A DNA stretch of 64,000 nucleotides from an uncultured Prevotella sp. GTDB taxonomy: Bacteria; Bacteroidota; Bacteroidia; Bacteroidales; Bacteroidaceae. The position numbers and the translations under genes were made by a program. The notes under the pieces were generated by a model that did no database searches, was not told the DNA's origin, and saw only the letters and a program-made list of their open reading frames with translations. The stretch spans positions 31,240 to 95,239 of the forward strand of contig CAMIVY010000011.1 in the NCBI GenBank assembly GCA_946402275.1. The letters are read 5' to 3'. Shown here in pieces: positions 16,392 through 25,163 of this stretch. The stretch's first letter is position 1. The number at the start of each line of letters is the position of its first letter.

Positions 16392-17714
16392 ATGAAGAAA
16401 ACACTACTAACACTAATTACACTTATCGCTATCACCACCGTATCAGCACAGAAATACGTGGGCGGCGATATTTCGTTATTGACGAAATACGAAGCGAATG
16501 GAGCTAAATATTTCGATCTCAATGGTAATAGTATTACTGATTTGCTGACATTCCTGAAGAATCAAGGACTCAACTCCATGCGTGTCCGTCTATTCGTAGA
16601 TCCCAATAATGCTACCAGAGCAGAAAAAGGGCAAGGTGTTTGCCAAGATATTGAATTCGTAAAGACACTTGGCAAGAAAATCAAGGATGCAGGACTTTCC
16701 TTCATGCTTGACTTTCATTACAGTGATACATGGGCTGATCCCTCCAAACAGTGGACACCAAAGGACTGGGAGACCATGAATAATGACCAGCTATATACCA
16801 AAATTTACGAATACACCAAAGATTGCCTAAAAGCACTGAAAGATGCTGGAGCTGCCCCTGATTTCATCCAGACAGGTAACGAAATTAGTTATGGAATGCT
16901 TTATGGAAAAGGTATTATCATAGAGGATGTCTATGAGGGGAACAACAGATATACAACTTATAAAGAAAGTGACCCTTCGTATAAAAAGGTATATGCAGGA
17001 GAATCGGCAAACTGGGCACGATTTATCAACCTTCTGAAACATGCAGGAAATGCTTGCAGGGAGATGTGCCCGAATGCAAAAATTATTCTCCACACCGAGC
17101 GTGTTCCCAATACGAACTATCTAAATACCTATTATAATTTATTGAAGAATGAGGGTGTAGACTTCGACATTATCGGACTTAGCTATTATCCGTATCATCA
17201 TGGTACCCTCGCAAATCTGAATAATGCTCTAAACATTCTAGAGACTAACTTCGACAAAGACATCATGATTGTCGAAACAGGATACTATCATGCCTACTAC
17301 CCTACTACAGGAGTAAAATACCCCAAATCCACTTTCCCATCATGGCCTGACACAGAGACGGGACAGCAACAATTCACCAAAGACCTGATAGAACAACTTA
17401 ACAATCACACGAAAGTCAAAGGTCTTTACTGGTGGTTTCTCGAAGCAAATGAATACGGACTGGATTGGAGTACAAAACGTGTTACTGATAGTTGGTATAA
17501 TGCTAGTCTTTTTGACAACAATACAGGTAAGGCTATGTCATCTATTAACGAACTCAAGAACTTCCTTGACGATCCTAGTGGCATTGAGACCATTAACCGC
17601 GAACCATTAACCGTGAACCAGCATGCCTGGTACACGCTGGATGGCAGAAAACTGAATGGACAGCCTAGTACAAAGGGGCTTTACATCCACAATGGTAAGA
17701 AAATCATAAAATAA
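16392..17714 (+). CDS. GH53 arabinogalactan endo-beta-1,4-galactanase
   Basis: Secreted enzyme cutting beta-1,4-galactan side chains of pectin. 440 residues: signal peptide (MKKTLLTLITLIAITTVSAQ), then a (beta/alpha)8 barrel with GGDISLLTKYEANGAKYFD, GLNSMRVRLFVDP and FHYSDTWADPSKQ typical of GH53. The acid/base Glu is in QTGNEISYG and the nucleophile Glu in MIVETGYYHA. The C-terminus ends YTLDGRKL...GLYIHNGKKIIK, a tail shared with other secreted enzymes here. Its stop overlaps the comM start (TAATG). Confidence 0.94.
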   Translation: MKKTLLTLITLIAITTVSAQKYVGGDISLLTKYEANGAKYFDLNGNSITDLLTFLKNQGLNSMRVRLFVDPNNATRAEKGQGVCQDIEFVKTLGKKIKDAGLSFMLDFHYSDTWADPSKQWTPKDWETMNNDQLYTKIYEYTKDCLKALKDAGAAPDFIQTGNEISYGMLYGKGIIIEDVYEGNNRYTTYKESDPSYKKVYAGESANWARFINLLKHAGNACREMCPNAKIILHTERVPNTNYLNTYYNLLKNEGVDFDIIGLSYYPYHHGTLANLNNALNILETNFDKDIMIVETGYYHAYYPTTGVKYPKSTFPSWPDTETGQQQFTKDLIEQLNNHTKVKGLYWWFLEANEYGLDWSTKRVTDSWYNASLFDNNTGKAMSSINELKNFLDDPSGIETINREPLTVNQHAWYTLDGRKLNGQPSTKGLYIHNGKKIIK

Positions 17715-19285
17715 TGTTGGTAAAAACATATTGCGCAGCTGTTAACGGCTTGGAAGTTACCACAGTAACCGCTGAGGTTAGCATGTCACGAGGCATCCAG
17801 TTTCACCTCACCGGCTTGGCTGACACAGCGGTAAAGGAAAGCTACGACCGCATCAAGGCCGCATTGGTGAACAATGGTTTTAAAATGCCCTCCATGGACA
17901 TCACCATCAACTTGTCGCCTGCTGACATCAAGAAGGAAGGCAGCGGCTATGACCTACCTTTGGCCATAGGCATTCTTTCTGCCAACGGCAAGGTTGAAAG
18001 CGACAAACTGGATAAATATATGATGGTGGGCGAACTGGGACTGGATGGTCATCTGCAACCTGTTCGCGGAGCATTGCCTATCGCCATCAGGGCACGTGCC
18101 GAAAAGTTCAAGGGACTCATCGTTCCCAAACAGAACATCCGAGAAGCCGCCGTGGTAAACCAGCTGGAGGTTTATGGTATGGACACACTGATGGATGTGG
18201 TGCAATTCCTGAATGGCAACGAAACTTTTGAACCTACCATCATAGATACACGCAAGGAGTTTTACGAACAACAAAACCACTATGAATTAGATTTTAGCGA
18301 TGTCCGTGGACAGGAAAGTGTGAAGAGAGCTCTTGAAGTAGCTGCTGCTGGTGGACATAACCTGATAATGATAGGACCTCCAGGTAGCGGAAAATCGATG
18401 CTCGCCAAACGACTGCCCTCTATTCTTCCACCACTTTCATTGGCAGAAAGCTTGGAGACGACGCAGATTCACAGTGTTGCAGGCAAGTTGAATCGCGACA
18501 CCAGCCTCATCAGTCAACGTCCCTTCCGTGCGCCTCATCATACGATATCGCAAGTGGCCTTGGTCGGTGGTGGCAATAATCCACAGCCAGGCGAAATCAG
18601 CCTCGCCCATAATGGTGTCCTCTTTCTCGACGAGATGCCCGAGCTTTCGCGTAGCGTCCTGGAAGTATTGCGCCAACCGTTAGAAGACCGCAAGATAAGT
18701 ATTTCCCGTGCCAAGTACAGTGTAGAATACCCTTGCTCATTCATGCTCGTGGCATCTATGAATCCTTGTCCCTGTGGCTATTATGGCGACCCCACACACA
18801 ACTGCGTTTGTACACCAGGCCAGATTCAGCGCTACATGAACAAAATCAGTGGTCCCTTACTCGACCGTATTGACATCCACTGCGAGATACAGGCCGTGCC
18901 CTTCGCCCAGCTCTCGCAGATGAAACCCGGCGAGCCGTCGGCGGTCATCCGCGAACGAGTGATAAAAGCCCGCCAGATACAGACCGAGCGCTTCAGCTCC
19001 CTCCCTACAGGGGAGGGCGGGGGGAGGGGCCGCATCCACTGCAACGCCCAGATGACCGAGCGCATGCTCCACGAGTTTGCCGAGCCTGATGCCGCCAGCC
19101 TCGACATGCTTCGCATGGCCATGGAGCGTCTGAAACTGAGTGCCCGCGCCTACAGCCGCATCTTGAAAGTCGCAAGGACAATAGCCGACTTGGACAATTC
19201 TGAGCGTATACAATCACAACATATCGCTGAAGCCATCGGCTACCGTAACCTTGACAGAGGCGACTGGGCAGAGAGAGGGATTTAA
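17714..19285 (+). CDS. comM: ComM/YifB-type Mg-chelatase-like AAA+ ATPase, apparently chimeric
   Basis: 523-residue AAA+ protein; ComM homologues promote branch migration during natural transformation. It has an N-terminal ChlI-like domain (~1-170), Walker A GPPGSGKSMLAKR (~217-229), Walker B LFLDEMPE, a Cys motif NPCPCGYYGDPTHNCVC and the C-terminal ChlI domain. The start overlaps the GH53 stop. The 3' third (from ~18862) is visibly GC-richer than the 5' part, and a second, less GC-rich version of the same 3' part lies at 29435-29834. This suggests the 3' end was replaced when the downstream block inserted. An 8-residue Gly-rich insertion (SSLPTGEGGGRGR) is unique to this copy. Confidence 0.93.
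   Translation: MLVKTYCAAVNGLEVTTVTAEVSMSRGIQFHLTGLADTAVKESYDRIKAALVNNGFKMPSMDITINLSPADIKKEGSGYDLPLAIGILSANGKVESDKLDKYMMVGELGLDGHLQPVRGALPIAIRARAEKFKGLIVPKQNIREAAVVNQLEVYGMDTLMDVVQFLNGNETFEPTIIDTRKEFYEQQNHYELDFSDVRGQESVKRALEVAAAGGHNLIMIGPPGSGKSMLAKRLPSILPPLSLAESLETTQIHSVAGKLNRDTSLISQRPFRAPHHTISQVALVGGGNNPQPGEISLAHNGVLFLDEMPELSRSVLEVLRQPLEDRKISISRAKYSVEYPCSFMLVASMNPCPCGYYGDPTHNCVCTPGQIQRYMNKISGPLLDRIDIHCEIQAVPFAQLSQMKPGEPSAVIRERVIKARQIQTERFSSLPTGEGGGRGRIHCNAQMTERMLHEFAEPDAASLDMLRMAMERLKLSARAYSRILKVARTIADLDNSERIQSQHIAEAIGYRNLDRGDWAERGI
18997..19030. repeat. REP-like G/C-rich imperfect palindrome inside comM
   Basis: A C-rich run, ctacagggg, then a G-rich run (ctccctccctac / aggggagggcggggg) inserted in frame between codons for ERF and IHCN. 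The displaced fragment at 29553-29590 lacks about 24 bp here. It resembles dispersed G-rich palindromic repeats of Bacteroidota intergenic regions, but a genome-wide count is needed. Confidence 0.55.
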
Positions 19286-19307
19286 CAAAAATGCTATTGG
19301 GGCAATC

Positions 19308-21716
19308 ATGAAACGACTACTGATAACCATCACTATCCTATTGATTACTTCCGTCGTCACGGCTCACAAGTCTGAGGAGGTGCGAATCACCCATTTCAGT
19401 GAAGCCGATGGGTACGGCCAAGACATTGTGTCTTGTGCCGTACAGGACCATGACGGCTACGTATGGATTGGCACGTGGAACGGACTATGCCGATACGATG
19501 GCTACCGCTTCCAGAACTATCGCATGCGGCCTGGCGACAACAGTCCGCTGCGTACCAATCGCATTGGCAGCATCCGCGAGCTGCCCGACCACGACTTAGA
19601 GTGTACCACCAATGACAGTCTAATATTCGTGTTTCATCGCAAAACGGGACGCTTCGAACAGACCGATGGTGACTACAGCCAGCGGCCACGGCCATACAAG
19701 GCTGACGATGCCACCTTGGCAAAGCTGAAAAGCCTGCCCCAGTTCGCCAATGTCTATACCAGCATCCTGTTGGTAGACCGTCAAGGGGGCATCTGGGTCG
19801 ATACGCACAGCGGCCTCTATCGCGTATGGTTTGGTGCCAAGCCCTTGCAGCCCGTGAAATTCTCGGAGGCCGCCGAGGAGGAGGTGCGCTGCCTTTATGT
19901 TGACAAAAAAGGGCGTACATGGGTGGCTGACAAGAATGGGTATGTCCATGTTGGTGACAGGTTCCTCACGCCGAAAGGAGAACTGTCAACGGCGCCCGTC
20001 GCTTTCGGACAGAATGTTTACTGCATCCTCGAAGACTCACGGGGTGACCTGTGGTTAGGGGCGAAGCCGGAGGGGCTGACACGGCTCATAGCCTCGGAAA
20101 CGGGAGAAGGCTACATTGTCAAGCGTTACATTCATGACGAGAGCGACCCCAACAGCCTGAGTTGCAACAACATCTACGACATAGTCGAAGACCGTCAGCA
20201 GCGTCTTTGGATTGCCACCTACAAAGGAGGGTTGAACATGTACGACTTGCGCCAACAGCACGACTGGCACGACGTATTCGTGCATAGAGACAATGGTCTG
20301 TCAGGGTGGCCGGCCGACGAGGAGAGCAACAAGATGCGCTGTCTGTACATTACCCCAGAACAGGTGTTGATGGCAGGCACGCTGAACGGGCTCTACACTT
20401 GTTCGCTGGAGGAAAGCCCCCGAGACATGAAGTTCTGGCATCATTGCCGCCGGCCTGACGATGCCGCGTCGCTTAGCTACAACTGGGTAGTGGACATTGA
20501 GCCTCTTCGTGACCATACGGTAGCCATTGCCACCAGTGGCGGCGGGTTCTGTCTGACTGACGACCGGCAGTTGCTGAGCGACCGCACCCCTTTCAACACC
20601 TTCACCACCGACCAGGGCCTGCCCTCCGACGTGTGTCTGAGCCTGTTCTTCAAACCTGACCACGGACTCTACATCGTCTCGCAGACCTCCATCAGCTGCT
20701 TTTCGCTGAGCGACAGCACGGTCACCAACTACACCCGTGGTACGTTGGGCGAACACTTCAAACTGTTAGAGACAAAGCCCGTTTTCGTCTCTTCTCAAAA
20801 AGATTCTGATGAGGGCAGTTTACTCTTTGGCACTACACAAGGCGTGCTGAGCGTCAGCCCGCAGGAAATGCAGAAGAGCAGCTACCAGCCTCCCCTTGTC
20901 TTCGACTGCTCTTCAGACATCAGGCTGTCACCCGACGAGCGCAGCCTCACCATTCAGTTTGCAGCTCTCGACTTCAACAAGAATGTACCTATCACCTACG
21001 CCTACCGCATTGAGGGCATGGACAATCGCTGGATCTATATTACCGACAACCACATCACCCTGCCCGACATTCCTGCCGGAACCTTCCGACTGCATCTACG
21101 ATCCACCAATGGAGACGGTGTTTGGGCTGACAACGAGCACATATTGACCATCCACCGGCGGGCCGCTTTCCACGAGACACCGTGGGCTTGGATGCTCTAC
21201 GGCCTGCTGCTGGCATTGCTGGTCATCGGCATATATCGTGTAGTGCGTTACATCCGCCTGCTGCAGAATGAGATTAAGGACATCCGCCTGACCAGCAACC
21301 AGCGCATTGAGGTGATGAGCGAGCGCATCCGTGAGTTGCTGTCCATCAAGGAAGCGGTAGAGAAAATAGAGCAAGTAGAAGTTGTCGAGAATGAAGAGGA
21401 CCGTCTGTTTGCCGAACGTGTGAAGACGTTCGTCAACGAGCACTTAGGCGACTCCGACCTGTCAATGCAGGACTTTGCCCAGGCTATGGCAATTAGCCGC
21501 ACCCTGCTTTTCGCCCGCATGAAGAGCGTCTTCAACACCTCTCCTAACAACTACCTGCTCAATCAACGTATAGAACGTGCAAAAACGATGCTGCGCCAGC
21601 CCAATGTACTTGTAGCTGACGTAGCATACCGTTGCGGGTTCTCAGACCCTAAGTATTTCAGCAAGTGCTTCAAGAAACTCACCGGGCAAACACCCAGTGA
21701 GTTCCAGAAGTCTTGA
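19308..21716 (+). CDS. Transmembrane sensor-regulator: two-component propeller, Y_Y_Y and AraC HTH, no kinase
   Basis: 802-residue regulator resembling a hybrid two-component system cut down to one component. A signal peptide (MKRLLITITILLITSVVTA) is followed by propeller repeats (YVWIGTWNGLCRYDGY, GDLWLGAKPEGLTRL, RLWIATYKGGLNMYD), a Y_Y_Y domain (YAYRIEGMDNRWIY) and one membrane helix (~650-670). A coiled linker and an AraC-type DNA-binding domain (~705-800, VADVAYRCGFSDPKYFSKCF) end it. Histidine kinase and receiver domains are absent. ATG 19308 gives the signal peptide. It probably senses a pectin or fucosylated oligosaccharide and controls the convergent CE8 and GH95 genes; that target is inferred from position. 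Confidence 0.88.
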   Translation: MKRLLITITILLITSVVTAHKSEEVRITHFSEADGYGQDIVSCAVQDHDGYVWIGTWNGLCRYDGYRFQNYRMRPGDNSPLRTNRIGSIRELPDHDLECTTNDSLIFVFHRKTGRFEQTDGDYSQRPRPYKADDATLAKLKSLPQFANVYTSILLVDRQGGIWVDTHSGLYRVWFGAKPLQPVKFSEAAEEEVRCLYVDKKGRTWVADKNGYVHVGDRFLTPKGELSTAPVAFGQNVYCILEDSRGDLWLGAKPEGLTRLIASETGEGYIVKRYIHDESDPNSLSCNNIYDIVEDRQQRLWIATYKGGLNMYDLRQQHDWHDVFVHRDNGLSGWPADEESNKMRCLYITPEQVLMAGTLNGLYTCSLEESPRDMKFWHHCRRPDDAASLSYNWVVDIEPLRDHTVAIATSGGGFCLTDDRQLLSDRTPFNTFTTDQGLPSDVCLSLFFKPDHGLYIVSQTSISCFSLSDSTVTNYTRGTLGEHFKLLETKPVFVSSQKDSDEGSLLFGTTQGVLSVSPQEMQKSSYQPPLVFDCSSDIRLSPDERSLTIQFAALDFNKNVPITYAYRIEGMDNRWIYITDNHITLPDIPAGTFRLHLRSTNGDGVWADNEHILTIHRRAAFHETPWAWMLYGLLLALLVIGIYRVVRYIRLLQNEIKDIRLTSNQRIEVMSERIRELLSIKEAVEKIEQVEVVENEEDRLFAERVKTFVNEHLGDSDLSMQDFAQAMAISRTLLFARMKSVFNTSPNNYLLNQRIERAKTMLRQPNVLVADVAYRCGFSDPKYFSKCFKKLTGQTPSEFQKS

Positions 21717-21727
21717 GAGGAGTGGAG

Positions 21728-24700
21728 TTATCTGACAATCATTTTTTTACCATTCAATAAGTATATGCCACGCTGCAACTGGCTGTCGGCCATCTTGCGG
21801 CCCTGCAGGTCATAGACCTGAGTTTCGACGAAAGGGACCTGTATGTTCTTTTCGGCCTGAATGCCAGTCGTCATGGCTTCCGTCACTTCAAAATTGGTGC
21901 TCTCACCTAAGCTGCCATACTCATTGACAGAACGGAGGGTGTATGTACCTGCCTCGGCAATAGCATACTCATCATCCTTGGTCATTCCCACCACGTTGCC
22001 TTCAGCATCCATCACCAGATAGCAGATGGCGTATGGGACAGCTTTCCAAGTCAGTTTTCCGTTGGCATAGACAACCTCAGTCGGTGCTTCTACAGGCTCA
22101 AAAAACTTGCGCGGGTTCCAGTCGTCATTGCCAGATGTGACAGCCTCGTAGGTGTATTTGGCAGCCTCTTCGGCACTAAGTATCGCCTGTCGTGTGACGG
22201 GGCTGGTCTCGCCAGGAGCCAGTTTGTCGTCGTCTACCTTATAGGTCGTGCGGCGGTTGTTCAGGTCTACGGGTTGGCCGTCGGCATCCATGGTGTTATA
22301 CTCGGCAAAGAGCTTCGGTGCAATATGCCACTCGCTCCATCCCTCGGCGGCAATAGTAGTCTTCAGCGTGGTGTTGATCCATACAGCCATCGGCTGGTTC
22401 TGCCAAGCACGCCCCAGCTGGTTGCGTCCGCCCTTGCCGTCAATCACATTGTTCACCATGACATAGCCCCACTTGGTACCTGCTGCATGGCTGGGAGCCA
22501 CGATGACGCTACCCTCGCGGGCCAGGCGGAAGGTGCTGTTCTCTATATAGTTGTCACCGGCACCATAGTAGAAGTCCACTGCACCCTCAATGAGACAGTT
22601 GTTGACATACTGACGGGCACTGCTGTTGCGGACATCGGTATACCATGTGTCCTGATAAGAACGGAACTGGCAGTTGTTGAAAGCCTGTCGGTCGTTGCGG
22701 CTGCTCATGGCCAGACCCATGGGACCTGCCTGACGCTCCACACCATAGCTGTCGATATAGGAGATATTCTCGGTATAGAAGTCGGTGCTGTTTACCTGAA
22801 CAACCCCTTGCTTGCCGTAGGTTTTGGAATTGGGGTTATTGGTGGAGTATTCCCAACCGATGTCGTTCGTACCACCGTTGTTGATCCAGTAGCAGACGAC
22901 GGTCTTCTCTTTATCCTGACCGATAAGATGTATGAAGGGCTTATTCTCAGGAATGGTCACCAGTTCCTCATAGGTGCCGTTCTTGACGAAGATGAGCCAG
23001 GGGGCGATGCGTCCTGTAGGAGCAGCATCAATAGCCTCCTGCACTGTCTTATAGTTGCCAGTGCCGTCTTGTGCAACCACGGCATCAAATACTTTTGCTA
23101 TGGGCTGCGGGCGTTCCATCACGGTGAATGTGATGTCACGTGCGGGGAAGGCATTGCCGCTGAGGTCGGTGATGGCATCAGTGCCGATGCTGAGCGTGTA
23201 CTGCTGGCCGTAGGAGAGTCCGTGGTAAGCATAGGTAACGCTCTTGCTGCCGAAAGACCCGGTAAGCCCTTCACCATTCAGCGTGACGCTGCCCGTACCG
23301 GCCTTGACACGTTCGTTGAAGCTGAGCACGATGTTGCCGCGTGCCGAAGCGCTGGTGCTGCCCTCTGCGGGCGAGCTGCTGACAAGTTGTGGAGCCTCTG
23401 TGTCGTCTGCAGCTGTTTGGTCAGCAAAGATGATGACGTCGGCCAAGTAGAAACCCTCGGTACTGCTGTGGTTGCCACCGTCGAAGAAGTCACTCGTCTC
23501 GTCTTCTATCCAGCGGATGTACACCATGCCGTCGATGGCCTTGGTGTCCAGTTCATAGTCCATATTGACCCACTCGCTGCTGGGGTTTTCAGAAAGGGTT
23601 AGCGTTTTGAGAGTGGTGAAGCCCTCAGTGCTGCTGGTAGTGCTCAACTGCAGCAGCTGACGTTCGCGCACGCAGTTGTTGTTGGCGGCCACGAGGCTGT
23701 GAATCTTAATCAGGTCGTAATCCTTTACGCTGAACGAGGCCACGAAGGCGCGCGGAATCTGTTCGTCCTTGCTGTAGTCGGTGTAGCGGCGTGCTGCCCA
23801 CAGCTGGCGACCGCCGAAGGAGGCCTTGCCGCTGCCCCAGTTGGTGCTGGCACAGTTGGCTCCCTGATAGAACAGCATGACACCGGTGTTGTCGGTGGCA
23901 AAGGCATAGTCGGCCTCACGGTTGCCGCGCGACGTATTCTTGTCGTTGTTGAAGTCCCATGCCACGATGAACGGGATGACATCGAACGTGGCAGTCACCT
24001 CCGTATTGCCATTGACGGTGACCACGCGGCTCAGTGCGGCACTGTTGTCTTCCCAAGTCAGGAAGTTGGTCACGTTGTTGGGAATGACGGTCAGCGTCAC
24101 CTCCGTACCGGCATCGTACTTGCCGTTGATGGGTTCCGGCGACATGACCACCTCGCCCCACTTGGCACCGTCGCCAGTCTTGTTGACTGTCAGCGTATAG
24201 GTCTCGATAGTGGTGAAGACAGCTGCCACGGTGGTATTGCCACTGACGGTTGTCGTATAGTCTTGCGTCTTGGCCAGCGTATTGCCTGTACCGTTCTGCC
24301 ACTCCTTAATCTGGTAGCCCGACAGGTTCTTGGCCGTAAACTTCAGCTCCGTACCAGCGACGGCCGATGTGCCTACGGGCGACATGGCCACATAGCCTGC
24401 CTCGGCCGGTGTGGCAGTGGCAGAAAGGGCATAGACGGCATCACTGCCAAGAGCCTCACCCGTCACCTTGAAGCTGTTCAGATACATGTCGCCAGTGGCT
24501 CCTGCGTCGTAGCCTATCAGGGCGCGCACCTTTACACTGCTCTGGCCGTCGACGGCCAGAGCGGCTTTCGTCTCGTTGAAGTTGCTCCAGCTGCTGCCGG
24601 TACTGTTCAGCGTACTGGATGGCAGCCATGTGGCACCACCGTCGGTGGACACCAGTACATAGACGGGCAGTGTCCTGCTGTTGTTACCCGATATGCGGCA

Positions 24701-25135
24701 CGAGAACTGCAGGTTCTTGTAGCCCGCGGCCGACAGTTCCACCTCTGCATAATTGTAGTGCTGGGCGGCATCGGTGGGGTTTGTTATCACTTTCGGCGAT
24801 GCAGTATACATGCGCAATGCACCGTTGTTGAAGTTGGAGATGTACCATTTTTTGTTGGTGTCGCTCGACCAGATGGTCAGCGTACCGTTGGTCAGTGCCC
24901 CCGATGTAGGATAGAAGAAGGGCTGCTGGGCGGAGAAACTGTACTCCATGTTCTCCTTTGTGTTGGCTGAGGCGGTATAGTACGTCTTGCCGCCGTCGGT
25001 AGCCGATGCGGTGTACTTCACATCGTTAGCAAAGTCCCACGCCGCCAGCGTCACCTGCTCTGCATGCGTCTGCGCCATCCCTGCCAGCAGGGCAAAGGAT
25101 GCCATGACGCTTCTCAATAATTGTTTTTTCATCAT
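21728..25135 (-). CDS. Multidomain secreted pectin methylesterase (CE8)
   Basis: 1,135-residue secreted enzyme that removes methyl esters from homogalacturonan. Order: signal peptide (~1-26), an AAWDF-type beta-sandwich (~27-230), Ig/InlB-like repeats (~235-390), a second AWDF module (~392-580), and a bacterial Ig-like domain (~585-685, SSSPAEGSTSASARGNIVLSF). The CE8 beta-helix (~690-1010) carries QDTWYTDVRN, GAVDFYYGAGDNYIEN (aspartates of the family) and LGRAWQNQPMAVW. The C-terminus ends YDLQGRKM...GIYLLNGKKM. It follows the GH95 gene by 28 bp on the same strand, so the two form an operon. GC-rich compared with genes outside the comM-flanked block. Confidence 0.92.
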   Translation of the reverse strand: MMKKQLLRSVMASFALLAGMAQTHAEQVTLAAWDFANDVKYTASATDGGKTYYTASANTKENMEYSFSAQQPFFYPTSGALTNGTLTIWSSDTNKKWYISNFNNGALRMYTASPKVITNPTDAAQHYNYAEVELSAAGYKNLQFSCRISGNNSRTLPVYVLVSTDGGATWLPSSTLNSTGSSWSNFNETKAALAVDGQSSVKVRALIGYDAGATGDMYLNSFKVTGEALGSDAVYALSATATPAEAGYVAMSPVGTSAVAGTELKFTAKNLSGYQIKEWQNGTGNTLAKTQDYTTTVSGNTTVAAVFTTIETYTLTVNKTGDGAKWGEVVMSPEPINGKYDAGTEVTLTVIPNNVTNFLTWEDNSAALSRVVTVNGNTEVTATFDVIPFIVAWDFNNDKNTSRGNREADYAFATDNTGVMLFYQGANCASTNWGSGKASFGGRQLWAARRYTDYSKDEQIPRAFVASFSVKDYDLIKIHSLVAANNNCVRERQLLQLSTTSSTEGFTTLKTLTLSENPSSEWVNMDYELDTKAIDGMVYIRWIEDETSDFFDGGNHSSTEGFYLADVIIFADQTAADDTEAPQLVSSSPAEGSTSASARGNIVLSFNERVKAGTGSVTLNGEGLTGSFGSKSVTYAYHGLSYGQQYTLSIGTDAITDLSGNAFPARDITFTVMERPQPIAKVFDAVVAQDGTGNYKTVQEAIDAAPTGRIAPWLIFVKNGTYEELVTIPENKPFIHLIGQDKEKTVVCYWINNGGTNDIGWEYSTNNPNSKTYGKQGVVQVNSTDFYTENISYIDSYGVERQAGPMGLAMSSRNDRQAFNNCQFRSYQDTWYTDVRNSSARQYVNNCLIEGAVDFYYGAGDNYIENSTFRLAREGSVIVAPSHAAGTKWGYVMVNNVIDGKGGRNQLGRAWQNQPMAVWINTTLKTTIAAEGWSEWHIAPKLFAEYNTMDADGQPVDLNNRRTTYKVDDDKLAPGETSPVTRQAILSAEEAAKYTYEAVTSGNDDWNPRKFFEPVEAPTEVVYANGKLTWKAVPYAICYLVMDAEGNVVGMTKDDEYAIAEAGTYTLRSVNEYGSLGESTNFEVTEAMTTGIQAEKNIQVPFVETQVYDLQGRKMADSQLQRGIYLLNGKKMIVR

Positions 25136-25163
25136 TGTATTTAGTTTGGTTATAGTGTTTTAC

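Noticed and set aside
15329..16522. 397-codon open frame on the minus strand
   Set aside because: Antisense to the AICAR transformylase and running into the neighbours; its sequence resembles no protein family.
17714..19285. Frameshift or break in comM at the Gly-rich insertion
   Set aside because: The frame stays open and the flanking motifs remain in register, so it is an in-frame insertion.
22274..24970. Two long open frames (over 420 codons each) on the plus strand
   Set aside because: They are antisense to the pectinesterase gene, whose GC-rich codons make stop-free antisense frames. No family signatures or start signals.
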